A stretch of DNA of 64,000 bases from CAXBID01 sp963815305 (GCA_963815305.1 CAWFFW010000002.1:496001-560000); one strand, 5' to 3'; positions 46,679 to 56,619 are shown, counted from the stretch's first letter. The notes: generated by a model not told the origin, from the sequence alone. Program-made: numbers and translations.

Positions 46679-47955
46679 TGGTTAGAGAAACAAACAGGTA
46701 TTTTCATTTTGATTGGATCACCATTATTCTTTTTTTTCTTTTAGTTGGTTTTGGCTGGTTAAATATATTGTCTGCTTCTCATTCGGGTGATACTATTAAT
46801 TATTTCGATTTTTCTCAATCTTACGGAAAACAACTCATATTTATCTTTTTAACTTTTGGTTTAATCATCATATTATTAGCCATAGATGCAAAGTTTTATG
46901 AACGGTTTTCTGGCGTTATTTATACGGTGTCTATGCTTTCGTTAATTGGCCTTTTTATATTTGGAAAAAATGTAAATGGTGCTACATCATGGTATGCCAT
47001 TGGAGGCATGACCCTACAACCCAGTGAGTTTGCAAAAGCCGCAACAGCCTTAGCAGTTGCCAAACATATTAGTGATTTAAACACCAATATAAACATCTTT
47101 AAAGACCAAATACGAGCATTTATCATTATAATTATTCCTGCAATCTTAGTGATATTGCAAAATGATACGGGTAGCACTATTGTGTATGGTGCTTTCTTTT
47201 TTGTTTTATATAGAGAGGGGCTTCCAAAATATTATTTGTTTATTGGGCTTTCAGTAATAATAATCTCCATACTCGCTTTAAAATTTGGGACTATCATAAC
47301 AGCAATAATTACTACTACTTTAGTAATTGGCTATCATTTTTCAAGCAAAAAAAAGTTAAGAATATTTCAGTCTTTGTTTATTTTAATGCTCACATTCGCA
47401 TTAGCCTTTGCTGTGAAATATGTTTATAGCGATATTTTACCACCGCATCAAAAAGATAGAATTACTATTTGGTTAAGCTTAGAACAAGACCCTATAAAGC
47501 TGGAGCAAATGAAACAAACTATTGCTTATAATTTAAATGAATCTGAAAAAGCAATCAGTTCTGGTGGTTTTACTGGAAAAGGTTTTATGGAAGGCACAAG
47601 AACTACCGGTAAGTTTGTGCCCGAACAGCACACCGATTATATTTTTAGTACTGTTGGCGAGGAATGGGGCTTTCTGGGGAGTGCTTTTGTTGTTATTATT
47701 TTTGTTTTACTCTTACTGCGTATTCTTCATTTAGCTGAATTACAAAAATCGCAGTTTAGTAGGGTTTATGGATATAGCGTTGCTGCAATTATATTTATCC
47801 ATTTTTTCATAAATATTGGTATGGTCATGGGCATTATCCCAACCATTGGGATTCCGTTACCGCTATTTAGTTATGGTGGATCAGGACTTTGGGCATTCAC
47901 TATTTTAATTTTTATTTTTATTAAACTAGATTCCAATAGAATTAACGAATGGTAA
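46678..47955 (+). CDS. rodA: SEDS glycosyltransferase RodA
   Basis: A 425-residue polytopic membrane protein, about ten helices, that polymerises lipid II during cell elongation. Family motifs are visible: TSWYAIGGMTLQPSEFAK (about 102), QQNDTGS-like LQNDTGSTIVYG (about 160), GFMEGTRTTGKFVPEQHTDYIFS and PLFSYGGSGL (about 395). Last gene of the cell-shape operon. Confidence 0.97.
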   Translation: MVRETNRYFHFDWITIILFFLLVGFGWLNILSASHSGDTINYFDFSQSYGKQLIFIFLTFGLIIILLAIDAKFYERFSGVIYTVSMLSLIGLFIFGKNVNGATSWYAIGGMTLQPSEFAKAATALAVAKHISDLNTNINIFKDQIRAFIIIIIPAILVILQNDTGSTIVYGAFFFVLYREGLPKYYLFIGLSVIIISILALKFGTIITAIITTTLVIGYHFSSKKKLRIFQSLFILMLTFALAFAVKYVYSDILPPHQKDRITIWLSLEQDPIKLEQMKQTIAYNLNESEKAISSGGFTGKGFMEGTRTTGKFVPEQHTDYIFSTVGEEWGFLGSAFVVIIFVLLLLRILHLAELQKSQFSRVYGYSVAAIIFIHFFINIGMVMGIIPTIGIPLPLFSYGGSGLWAFTILIFIFIKLDSNRINEW

Positions 47956-48022
47956 GCCACAAAGTTTTTTGGTTATCTCTCTCAAATGAAAAAAATAGTC
48001 GACTTTTAATGATTTCACTCAA

Positions 48023-48649
48023 ATGAAAAATATAATCACTCTTTTTATTATAAGCTTAATATTTATTGGGTGTTCTGGAACTAAAAGTATTAAGTATACT
48101 AATTTCTCAAAAGAAAATACACTGCGTATTACAAATGCAAATTCATTAACACCCATGCGGATTTATAAAATAACCAATAAAGCCGACTCGCTTTTGTTAA
48201 GAAAAAAAAGTAGTCCTATAAAAGCTAATCCAAATGATGTGATTTTGCAACAATTTGTAAAACGCCTTTATGCCACCGTTACAGATAGTTTGAATATGGG
48301 CGTTGGCATTGCAGCACCACAGGTTGGTATTTTAAGAAACATTATTTGGGTACAACGTTTGGATAAAGACAACTTACCTTTTGAGGTGTATTTAAATCCA
48401 GAAATAACAAACTATTCTGAAGAAAAACAAAGGGTTCGTGAGGGCTGCATATCAATTCCTGATAGGTTTGAAGTTTTGAATAGTAGATCAAAATTTATAA
48501 CTATTGCCTATGATACCATGCAAGGGGAACATAAAATCGAAACTATTGAAGGGTTTACATCGGTTATTTTTCAGCATGAAATTGACCATTTAAAGGGTAT
48601 TTTATATTTAGATCATTTAGCTAAGGAACTACGTGAAGTAGACCAATAA
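48023..48649 (+). CDS. Peptide deformylase-family lipoprotein
   Basis: A 208-residue protein with a signal peptide and lipobox FIGCSG (Cys near 17), followed by a complete polypeptide deformylase fold. Motif I is GVGIAAPQVG (about 93), motif II REGCISIP (about 139) and motif III HEIDHLKG (about 184), so the metal ligands Cys, His and His and the catalytic Glu are kept. Ordinary deformylase acts on nascent chains in the cytosol; a lipid anchor would put this one in the periplasm, where the substrate is unknown. It lies 67 bases after rodA and may share that transcript. The usual housekeeping deformylase is presumably elsewhere. Confidence 0.85.
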   Translation: MKNIITLFIISLIFIGCSGTKSIKYTNFSKENTLRITNANSLTPMRIYKITNKADSLLLRKKSSPIKANPNDVILQQFVKRLYATVTDSLNMGVGIAAPQVGILRNIIWVQRLDKDNLPFEVYLNPEITNYSEEKQRVREGCISIPDRFEVLNSRSKFITIAYDTMQGEHKIETIEGFTSVIFQHEIDHLKGILYLDHLAKELREVDQ

Positions 48650-49147
48650 ATTCTTAACCAGATATTGGGTTAAATATCTTCTTTTTCATAAAAGTACTAA
48701 CAAATATTCAATATTTAGAAATATAAATTTTTCTTAAATTAATTTTAAAAACTTGATTTTTATTTTAAAACTCACTGAAGTAAATTAAATTAAAGTATTT
48801 TAATAGAACATAATATCAAAGCCATAAAGATGATATTTTATTGTTTAACTTAATCTTATGCTTTTCTTTTGTTCTTTCTGATTAATAATTTAATTTAGTG
48901 ATGTACAAACTCACATCGTTTATCGAACAGTGTATTCATTACAACCTAACTATTTTTTACATGGGTACTTGTTACCTAAATCTAGCAGAACATAATAAGA
49001 TGAAACCTAAAGGTTATCTGCAAATTTAACAGGAATTGTTGTACCTAAAATTTGATATTCATCAGAATTTTAAAGTAAATACAATAAATTATAATAAACA
49101 ATTACCAAATGTCCAACGACTATTAAAATTTATAAAAACAAATTGAA
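48650..49147. other. AT-rich gap without a convincing gene
   Basis: About 500 bases between the deformylase and GH43 genes. A weak inverted repeat (TTAACC / GGTTAA) follows the deformylase stop and may end its transcript. A 42-codon frame at 48901-49029 has no family resemblance and is probably chance. I see no clear promoter with both boxes for the GH43 gene. Confidence 0.5.
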
Positions 49148-51028
49148 ATGAACTTTTTATCAAATATAAACTTTAACCAAGCCATTTTAATATTAAGCCT
49201 GATAGTAACTTCATATTTAGGTTTACATGATATTTCATCACAAAACCCATTTATGCCTCCAACTGCATTTATACCAGATGGAGAACCTCATGTATTTGAC
49301 TATCATGGAGAAAAACGCCTGTTCGTTTATGGCTCCCGAGATGAGCGTGTAACAGATTTTTGTGGCTATGGCCATGATGTATGGTCAGCCTCTGTAAATA
49401 ACCTAACAAAATGGACCAATCACGGAGAGGCTTTTCATGTAAAACAGGTTTGGGATATTGGATACGGAATTGTAGACGAACAACATTTTGGAGCTCCTGA
49501 TTGCGTTTACAATCCAATTACAAAAAAGTATTATTTATATACATTTTTGGGAGCTCCTTACAAAATGAATGGTAAACAAGGGCCATCATTCGTATCTGTA
49601 AATTATGTGCCTGGATTTGAAGACCATGGTCCAAAATGTGTGGTTGCCGAAAGTGATAGTCCAACGGGGCCATTCAAAAACCCAATAATGTGCGATTGGC
49701 CACCAGCAAATAGTGCTGGGACCTTCGATCCATCTGTAATTGTAGACCAACAGGAAGATGGATCCATTAGGGTATATGCCTTTTGGGGTATGAAAAAGGG
49801 TGACCGCTGGGCAGAGATTGACCCCATAGATATGCATACTATCATTAATCCCAAAACTAGAAAACCAGACCAGAATGCTTGGCAACAAACCCTCAATCCT
49901 GCATATACAGCATCAACATTATTTGAAGCATCGTCAATTAAGAAAATTGATACTGACCATTACGTGTTTATTTATTCATCTAACGAATTGAAAAGCGGGT
50001 TAACATATTGTTATGCAACCAGTCCTGAAGGGCCTTGGACTTATGGAGGAATAATTGTGCAAAATGGTATTAACTGGTTAGGTGGTAATAATCATGGAAG
50101 TATTGTAAAAGTACTGGACAAATGGTACGTAGTATACCATAAAGCCACTATTAACAGTAAGAATCGGCAAGCTATGATTGAACCCATTGAGGTAAATATA
50201 GAAGGTGATAAAGTAATAATACCTCAGGTAGAAATGACCTCTCAAGGGGTAAATACTAACGGGCTTAATGCCTTTAATCGTTACAACGCCCATATCGTAT
50301 GCTATAGAACAAATAATGCTTATATAGATGGACTAGTAAGACATGAAGCTGGATTAAATCCAATAAGAGGATTGGACGGTCCTAGTACCACAATTGGATT
50401 TAAGTATTTCAATTTCGGAACAAAGCAAGAAACGGATAAAGATGATTTAATGTTAAAGTTAAACTGTAAAATTCATCATCCATTGACCGTGAGTGTATTT
50501 GTATCTAAACCTAACCATACTAAATCTAACCATACTAAATCTAACAAAAAATGGATTTTAATTGGTGAACATCTTATTTCGGATAATTTTAATCCTAATG
50601 AATTTAAAGATTATTCGATTCCAATGAATAGAATTTTAAATAATGAAGAATTAGAAAACGTAGGAGGACTTCAAGATAAAATGGCCGTTTTTATAACATT
50701 TTCAGGTAAGGAAAAAAATTTATGTGAGTTGATTGAACTTGAATTTTTAAAAGGAAATCATGCAACTCCAAATCCCCTAAATATTATAAAAATCAAGGAT
50801 AAAAATAAGGTTAAAATTGTTTCAACACCGAAAATGGCAAGAAAAGGAGAATCTGTAAAACTAAGTATTGAACCTGAAAGCAATTATATAATTGAAAATT
50901 TGAAGGTAATTGACGGTAACGGAAAAAACATAACAGTAAGTCCAAATAATAAAGGCTTGTATGCGCCTATATCTTTTAACTTTTTTATGCCAAACTCACC
51001 GGTAACTGTTGAATTCGAAGTCAAATAA
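49148..51028 (+). CDS. Glycoside hydrolase family 43 protein
   Basis: A 626-residue secreted enzyme. After a hydrophobic export signal (about 12-31) comes a five-bladed GH43 propeller. The base Asp is in IPDGEPHVF (about 43), the pKa-tuning Asp in GTFDPSV (about 194) and the acid Glu in LFEASSIKK (about 260). Residues about 340-550 form a carbohydrate-binding-like beta domain, and the last 60 residues (ending FFMPNSPVTVEFEV) resemble bacterial InlB-type repeat domains. Likely substrate is an arabinan or xylan side chain; not certain. A 15-bp tandem duplication at 50514-50543 gives the repeat NHTKS NHTKS. It is flanked by long AT-rich spacers and no glycan-uptake genes. Confidence 0.88.
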   Translation: MNFLSNINFNQAILILSLIVTSYLGLHDISSQNPFMPPTAFIPDGEPHVFDYHGEKRLFVYGSRDERVTDFCGYGHDVWSASVNNLTKWTNHGEAFHVKQVWDIGYGIVDEQHFGAPDCVYNPITKKYYLYTFLGAPYKMNGKQGPSFVSVNYVPGFEDHGPKCVVAESDSPTGPFKNPIMCDWPPANSAGTFDPSVIVDQQEDGSIRVYAFWGMKKGDRWAEIDPIDMHTIINPKTRKPDQNAWQQTLNPAYTASTLFEASSIKKIDTDHYVFIYSSNELKSGLTYCYATSPEGPWTYGGIIVQNGINWLGGNNHGSIVKVLDKWYVVYHKATINSKNRQAMIEPIEVNIEGDKVIIPQVEMTSQGVNTNGLNAFNRYNAHIVCYRTNNAYIDGLVRHEAGLNPIRGLDGPSTTIGFKYFNFGTKQETDKDDLMLKLNCKIHHPLTVSVFVSKPNHTKSNHTKSNKKWILIGEHLISDNFNPNEFKDYSIPMNRILNNEELENVGGLQDKMAVFITFSGKEKNLCELIELEFLKGNHATPNPLNIIKIKDKNKVKIVSTPKMARKGESVKLSIEPESNYIIENLKVIDGNGKNITVSPNNKGLYAPISFNFFMPNSPVTVEFEVK

Positions 51029-51678
51029 AAATAACAAACACATGAGATGTTCAAATAAATTTTTATAATAAAATATAGACTAAATATTGTGTCTAAAAAT
51101 ATCAAAAAGCAGCGTTAAATGCGTATCCAAAGGCTAATATTTAAAATTAATAATGAGATTAAATATAATAACTTCTAAAGTTTGTAGACCGATCAAAATA
51201 CATGTTTTCCATCAGAAAATTACCACGAATTATACGGCTGTCCTACAAATTGCAAATAAAAAAATTCACTATAATATATCCCATTGGTTACTCTTTTATC
51301 CTCACAAACCATAAACAAGCAAACTACAAAAAGAGGTGACGTGCTTCTTATTGGATTACCCTTCAGTTAAATTTAATATTCACATGTAGTATATTGATAA
51401 CCATAATGTAAAATATTAGTAGTGAATTGAAAATACTTCACTAAAAAAAATGAACTAAGTATAATCGCACTTTAATATATTTAAATTCAGAAATTAAATA
51501 GTTATAATTAAACTTTAAATGCAACAGCTTTATGAACATGGTATATGCCAAAACGTTATTTAAAACTCATGTAAATCACAAAAAAAGCTTTATAAATAAT
51601 CATTGTTAAAATTTAATTTTGCCACATTTGTAACGTTTTAAATTTTAAAGCTACTTACAAAGTAACTAAACCATCACA
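51029..51678. other. AT-rich gap of 650 bases without a convincing gene
   Basis: Only frames of about 20 codons are present and none resembles a known protein. No terminator-like stem with a T run follows the GH43 gene. The last 60 bases contain TTTG at 51628-51631 and probably the promoter of the sigma factor gene, but the -7 box is poor. The region looks like decayed or acquired DNA. Confidence 0.5.
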
Positions 51679-52173
51679 TTGAATACAGAACTAGAACATA
51701 GCTTTGTTGAATTGCTTGAAAAGCATCAGAATATTGTCCATAAAGTTTGTCGTTTGTACACTAATAATTATGATGCTCATAATGATTTGTTTCAAGAAAT
51801 AACCATTCAACTTTGGAAAGCCTATCCAAAATTTAGAGGCGATTCAAAGTTTAGTACTTGGATGTATCGTGTTGGTTTAAATACCGCTATTACACTTTAC
51901 AGAAAATCTAAAAGACGCATATCCACCCAAGATTTTGAGGGGGTACAATTTAAAATAAAAGCCGAGTATTATGATGATACTGAAGAGGAGCAATTGAAAG
52001 CATTATATAAAGCAGTGCACCAACTAAACGATATAGAAAAGGCACTTGTTTTCTTGTATTTAGAAGACAAGGATTACAGAGAAATTAGTGAAACATTAGG
52101 GATTAGTGAGGTAAATGCAAGAGTGAAAATGAACCGGATAAAAACTAAACTTAGAACCTTATTAAATCCGTGA
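51679..52173 (+). CDS. RNA polymerase sigma factor, sigma-70 (ECF) family
   Basis: A 164-residue ECF-type factor. Region 2 has the -10-binding helix (YDAHNDLFQEITIQLWKAYPKF then FSTWMYRVGLNTAI), and region 4 holds the HTH (YREISETLGISEVNARVKMNRIKTKLR). The frame begins with TTG at 51679; the only internal ATG is too late, so I accept TTG. The gene is followed after 4 bases by a membrane protein gene, which may be the partner that controls it. Confidence 0.92.
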   Translation: MNTELEHSFVELLEKHQNIVHKVCRLYTNNYDAHNDLFQEITIQLWKAYPKFRGDSKFSTWMYRVGLNTAITLYRKSKRRISTQDFEGVQFKIKAEYYDDTEEEQLKALYKAVHQLNDIEKALVFLYLEDKDYREISETLGISEVNARVKMNRIKTKLRTLLNP

Positions 52174-52177
52174 TATT

Positions 52178-52813
52178 ATGGATGAATTAGATATTTTAAA
52201 AAAAGATTGGAACAAATCCAGCGACCAACATAAAAAACTTTCGGTGAATGATATTTACCCGATGTTGCAAAAAAAATCGTCTTCTATTGTAAAGACCTTG
52301 TTTTATATAAGTATTGCAGAACTCATTTTTTGGAGTTTTATAAACGCGCTACCTTATTTTTATTCCGATGAGTACAGACAAAAATTAGAATCTATTTATA
52401 GTAATGAGCATATTTTAACTACGCTAACTACTGTTAGTTACGCTATTATACTGCTTTTTATTTATTTACTCTACAAGTCTTATCAATCTATATCTGTCAC
52501 AGATAATGCAAAAAAACTTATGGAAAGCATTATAAAAACACGTAAAATAATCAAATATTATGTGCTTTATAATTTAATAATGGCTGGTCTTTCCATGATT
52601 ATTGGCTTGTATTATTCGCTTCATAACGACCCAGATATCTCTACGCAGTTTTCTAATTTGAGTACTAAACAATTAACTATTTCCTATGCGGTTATGGCCT
52701 TTTTTGCAATCTTATTTATTGTTATTATTTGGTTGTTTTATAAGCTTATTTATGGTTTACTACTAAAACGCTTAAATAGAAATTATAAAGAGTTAAAGAA
52801 ACTGGAGGCTTAA
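52178..52813 (+). CDS. Membrane protein, probable partner of the sigma factor
   Basis: A 211-residue protein with a cytosolic N-terminal 40 residues (MDELDILKKDWNKSS) and about four membrane helices. No zinc-binding anti-sigma motif is present. The short soluble head at the position where anti-sigma domains stand, and the 4-base distance to the sigma gene, suggest an anti-sigma role; that is inference. Abuts the next gene. Confidence 0.65.
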   Translation: MDELDILKKDWNKSSDQHKKLSVNDIYPMLQKKSSSIVKTLFYISIAELIFWSFINALPYFYSDEYRQKLESIYSNEHILTTLTTVSYAIILLFIYLLYKSYQSISVTDNAKKLMESIIKTRKIIKYYVLYNLIMAGLSMIIGLYYSLHNDPDISTQFSNLSTKQLTISYAVMAFFAILFIVIIWLFYKLIYGLLLKRLNRNYKELKKLEA

Positions 52814-53134
52814 ATGATTGCCGCTATACTAATTACAGGTTTCATATTTATTAGTGTTGGTTTTATTCTTAACAAAAACAATGCTTCTCAGTTACTTTCT
52901 GGGTACAACACGATGAGTAAAGAAAAACAGGCCAAATTTGATTTGGAAGGTTTTATTCCATATTTCAAGAATTTCCATTTCTATCTTGGTATCTCATTTA
53001 TTATTTTAGCTTTTCTTATAATGTTCTTGTTATCTAAAAAGGCAAGTGCCATTTTCATTTTAATCTATCCATTACTAGCATACGGATATTTTTTATTAAA
53101 AAGCAGACGCTTTAATTCAAAAGGCACTAGTTGA
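52814..53134 (+). CDS. DUF3784 family membrane protein
   Basis: A 106-residue protein with three hydrophobic segments. SGYNTMSKEKQAKFD between helices one and two is typical of DUF3784. Function unknown. Third gene of the sigma-factor operon, with no gap from its neighbour. Its end overlaps the convergent pseudouridine synthase gene by 8 bases, leaving no room for a terminator. Confidence 0.85.
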   Translation: MIAAILITGFIFISVGFILNKNNASQLLSGYNTMSKEKQAKFDLEGFIPYFKNFHFYLGISFIILAFLIMFLLSKKASAIFILIYPLLAYGYFLLKSRRFNSKGTS

Positions 53135-53717
53135 AAAATATATCTACCTCAATAACATCACCTGCTTTCATAGTATTTAATTGAATATCGCCTACTCTAA
53201 CACGAACTAACCTTAAGGTTGGAAACCCAACGGCAGAGGTCATTTTTCTAACTTGTCGAAATTTACCTTCAGTTAAGATTATAGATACCCAACGTGTTGG
53301 ACCATGCCTATCATCACGTATTTTTTTAGTAGGTTTTGGAACTTCTGGAATATCCTTTAATTTAAAAACTTTACAAGGTTGTGTTTGATATTTTCTACCT
53401 TCAAACCCAATTTCAACCCCTTGTTTTAACTTGTTTATCGCTTTCTCGGAAATGTCGCCATCGACTTGTGCATAATATTCTTTTTCAACTTTTTGGCTGT
53501 TTACAAAATCGCTCATCTTACCATCAGTAGTAAGTAATAATAAGCCTTCCGATTTTTCATCTAAGCGACCAATGGCCATAATCCCCTCAGGAAAATCGTG
53601 CAATTCACCTAAAAACCGTTTCTTTATTTGTTGTTTGGAATTGCTTTGAAACTGACTTAAATACCCATAGGGTTTGTAGATAATAAAGTGGCGATGATTG
53701 GTTTTAAGAAGTTCCAT
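53127..53717 (-). CDS. RsuA/RluE-family pseudouridine synthase
   Basis: A 196-residue enzyme of the RsuA/RluB/E/F family, without an N-terminal S4 domain, as in RluE. The catalytic Asp lies in AIGRLDEKSEGLLLLT (about 52); GKFRQVRKM and LVRVRVGDI are the family's C-terminal motifs. It isomerises a uridine in rRNA, probably 23S. It begins inside the last 14 bases of topB, so the two are translated together. Confidence 0.9.
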   Translation of the reverse strand: MELLKTNHRHFIIYKPYGYLSQFQSNSKQQIKKRFLGELHDFPEGIMAIGRLDEKSEGLLLLTTDGKMSDFVNSQKVEKEYYAQVDGDISEKAINKLKQGVEIGFEGRKYQTQPCKVFKLKDIPEVPKPTKKIRDDRHGPTRWVSIILTEGKFRQVRKMTSAVGFPTLRLVRVRVGDIQLNTMKAGDVIEVDIFFN

Positions 53718-55995
53718 TTAAAATACTATGAACGAGTTCTTTGGTTGGCTTTTGTCCGTTTATTTTAGTTCTAACAGTATCAAAAGTCATTTTAAAATCA
53801 CAACCCGATTTATAGTTGCTACAACCATAAGCTGCTTTACCTTTTATTACCGTTCCTTCTTTACATTTAGGACACGTTAACTCATTTGGTTTTGCTTTCG
53901 CGGACGTGTTTTTAGGTTCTAATTTTAGTTTGAAATCCCTATTAAACCGAAGTAAACCTTCAACCGTTTCAGAATTAATTTTAAAACCTTTCAAATTTAC
54001 CGTACTCCCTTTTTGAAGCAAACGAATAAACTGTTTTTCAGAAATCTTTTTATCACCAAAACTAAAAGGTAAAACAAAATTACAACCTGATTTAAATTCG
54101 CTACACCCAAAAGCCGACTTCCCTTTTAGTAACGTGCCTTTTTTACATTTAGGACATTTTTCAGCAGTAATACCTGCTATCTTTTTTTGTGTTTCTTTAT
54201 TCTTTCTGCTTTGTAAAACGGTAACTTGAGAAATATTAGCACGTTTGGTTTCGCTTCGTACTTCGTAAACCAAAGCATCCACCATGCGTTTCATATTTTT
54301 AATAAACGCGCTGGCACTAAATTCGCCTTTCTCAATATCCTTTAATTGCTTTTCCCAAGAACCGGTAAGTTCTGCCGATTTCAATAATTCGTTTTGAATG
54401 GTATCAATAAGCTGAATACCTGTAACCGTTGGTAACACTTGTTTTTTATTGCGTTTTATGTATTGACGTTTAAAAAGTGTTTCTATAATATTGGCGCGAG
54501 TTGAAGGACGACCAATACCATTCTCTTTCATTAAATCGCGTAACTCGTCGTCATCAACTTGTTTTCCTGCTGTTTCCATGGCGCGCAGTAATGTAGCTTC
54601 GGTAAATTGATTGGGAGGTTTGGTTTCTTTCTCTAAAAAAGAAGGTTCATGTGGGCCTTTTTCGCCTTTTGTAAATGTTGGTAAAATACCTGATTCTTTT
54701 TCTTTTTTATCTGGGCTTTCAAAAACGATACGCCATCCTTTTTCTAAAATTTCTTTACCTGTAGTTTTAAAAACCACTTTGGCAGCACTACCTAAAACAG
54801 TGGTATTTGCAACGGTACAATCATCATAAAATACCGCAATAAATCGTTTTACAATAATATCGTAAACCTGTTGTTGGTTGTATTGTAAATTGGTTTGCAT
54901 ACCGGTTGGAATTATAGCATGGTGATCAGTTACCTTTTTATCGTTAAAAACGCGGCTCGTTTTTTTGATTTTCTTTCCTAAAAGAGGTTGCGTTAACCTG
55001 GAATAATTAGTTAACTTTTGAAGTATCCCCGATACTTTAGGGTAAATATCATTTGGTAAAAACGTGGTATCCACTCTTGGGTAGGTGACTACTTTACGCT
55101 CATACAATGCTTGAACAATCTTTAAAGTTTCATCTGCCGAAAATCCAAACTTCGTATTACAATACACTTGTAATCCCGTTAAATCGAATAATTTTGGCGC
55201 ATATTCTTTACCTTTCTTTTTAGTAATAGATTTTATTTCAAACTCACTTTCTTTTACTTTATTGGCTAAAGCTTCACCATCTTCTTTTTTTAAGAAACGC
55301 CCGTCTTCATAACTGAATAAAGTGTCTCGATATAACGTCTGTAATTCCCAATACGGTTGTGGTTTAAAGTTTTCAATGTCTTTAAATCGATTTACAACCA
55401 TGGCGAGCGTTGGTGTTTGTACGCGACCAACCGATAAGACTTGTTTATATCCACCATGTTTAACCGTAAATAATCTGGTGGCGTTTATACCCAAAAGCCA
55501 GTCGCCAATAGCTCTTGAAAATCCTGCATAATATAAATTATCGTAATCTTTTGATGGTTTTAAATTTTGAAAACCTTCTTTTATAGCTTCGGTAGTTAAT
55601 GACGAAATCCAAAGTCGTTTTACTTCGCCTTTATAGTTGGCTTCATTCATCACCCAGCGTTGGATAAGTTCTCCCTCCTGCCCGGCATCCCCGCAGTTTA
55701 TAACCACTTCGGCTTTATCAAATAAACGTTTTACTATTTTAAACTGCTTTTGTATCCCTGAATTCGTCACCACTTTGGTTTCAAATTTTTCGGGTAACAT
55801 GGGTAAGTTATTTAAATCCCAACTTTTCCAATAGGGCTTATAATCTGCTGGTTCTTTTAGCGTGCATAAATGACCAAAGGTATAAGTTACCGCGTATCCA
55901 TTGCCTTCAAAATAGCCATCATGTTTAGTATTTGCTCCTAATACAGAAGCAATTTCTCGGGCAACACTTGGCTTTTCGGCTATACAGACCTTCAT
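53704..55995 (-). CDS. topB: DNA topoisomerase III
   Basis: A 763-residue type IA topoisomerase for decatenation. Toprim motifs are AEKPSVAREIASVLG and NCGDAGQEGELI; the catalytic Tyr is in VVTYPRVDTTF (about 305), where the usual TYPRTDS has RVDT. Two C-terminal zinc ribbons follow (CPKCKKGTLLKGKSAFGCS.. and CPKCKEGTVIKGKAAYGCS..). Length fits family members with tandem ribbons. It overlaps the pseudouridine synthase gene. Confidence 0.94.
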   Translation of the reverse strand: MKVCIAEKPSVAREIASVLGANTKHDGYFEGNGYAVTYTFGHLCTLKEPADYKPYWKSWDLNNLPMLPEKFETKVVTNSGIQKQFKIVKRLFDKAEVVINCGDAGQEGELIQRWVMNEANYKGEVKRLWISSLTTEAIKEGFQNLKPSKDYDNLYYAGFSRAIGDWLLGINATRLFTVKHGGYKQVLSVGRVQTPTLAMVVNRFKDIENFKPQPYWELQTLYRDTLFSYEDGRFLKKEDGEALANKVKESEFEIKSITKKKGKEYAPKLFDLTGLQVYCNTKFGFSADETLKIVQALYERKVVTYPRVDTTFLPNDIYPKVSGILQKLTNYSRLTQPLLGKKIKKTSRVFNDKKVTDHHAIIPTGMQTNLQYNQQQVYDIIVKRFIAVFYDDCTVANTTVLGSAAKVVFKTTGKEILEKGWRIVFESPDKKEKESGILPTFTKGEKGPHEPSFLEKETKPPNQFTEATLLRAMETAGKQVDDDELRDLMKENGIGRPSTRANIIETLFKRQYIKRNKKQVLPTVTGIQLIDTIQNELLKSAELTGSWEKQLKDIEKGEFSASAFIKNMKRMVDALVYEVRSETKRANISQVTVLQSRKNKETQKKIAGITAEKCPKCKKGTLLKGKSAFGCSEFKSGCNFVLPFSFGDKKISEKQFIRLLQKGSTVNLKGFKINSETVEGLLRFNRDFKLKLEPKNTSAKAKPNELTCPKCKEGTVIKGKAAYGCSNYKSGCDFKMTFDTVRTKINGQKPTKELVHSILNGTS

Positions 55996-56141
55996 TTACT
56001 TTACGTTTAATACAACCTGCAAAATAGAAATTTAGAATATCATTTTGAAGTGGAGTTGTTAGGAGTTATTAACTGATTTTGATTGTAGAGAATTTAGTTG
56101 GAATTCCTTTTTTTGGCTCAATTCTTCTTAAGTTTACTTTT

Positions 56142-56225
56142 TATAATTTTAAGGATATAAACAGAAAGAACAAAATAGAACATTAAGGCTAGTATATACG
56201 ATAAAGCTATATACTTCGAAAACAT
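56142..56225 (-). CDS. Possible 27-residue membrane microprotein
   Basis: A short frame starting MFSKYIALSYILALMFY is hydrophobic through most of its length and preceded by AGGGATTATCA before the ATG. It sits between topB and the DUF1801 gene on the same strand. It may be chance in AT-rich DNA; no family is known to me. Confidence 0.2.
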
Positions 56226-56243
56226 TGATAATCCCTCCCTTTT

Positions 56244-56612
56244 CTACTTTAATAATTCCATGCGATAGGCAACCATACTCTCAATCAACTTTTTTGGTAA
56301 TGGTTTGTTTAAGGGAAATTTAACAGATCCTTTGCCTTTCTTAAAGCCGCTTAAATCTGGATCAAACTTTTCCATTGTTGTTGGGTGAGGGTAAAAACCA
56401 ATATGCGTTTTATATCCAGCAATCATTATTTGTTGCTCTCTTTTTCCACCTTCAATCAATGCATAGGCAGGGATATTATAATTAAACAATTCAGTAGCTT
56501 GTGGTGCAACTTTTAAAATACATTGCTTTAATTCTAGCAATGCTTGTTTTGTAATGGTTGGTTGTGATTCAAAATAGTCTTGAACCGTTTTAAATTTTTC
56601 AGTTCTGCTCAT
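56244..56612 (-). CDS. DUF1801 / YdhG-like iron chaperone-like protein
   Basis: A 122-residue protein with the typical SRTEKFKTVQDYF start, NYNIPAYAL and IGFYPHPTTMEKF motifs of DUF1801 (YdhG). Members resemble the iron-carrier frataxin in fold; their job is not settled. It follows the alkylation-repair gene after 7 bases and ends the same probable operon. Confidence 0.88.
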   Translation of the reverse strand: MSRTEKFKTVQDYFESQPTITKQALLELKQCILKVAPQATELFNYNIPAYALIEGGKREQQIMIAGYKTHIGFYPHPTTMEKFDPDLSGFKKGKGSVKFPLNKPLPKKLIESMVAYRMELLK

Positions 56613-56619
56613 TTTTCAG

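Noticed and set aside
48901..49029. 42-codon frame in the gap before the GH43 gene
   Set aside because: No signal peptide, family motif or good start context; expected by chance in AT-rich DNA.
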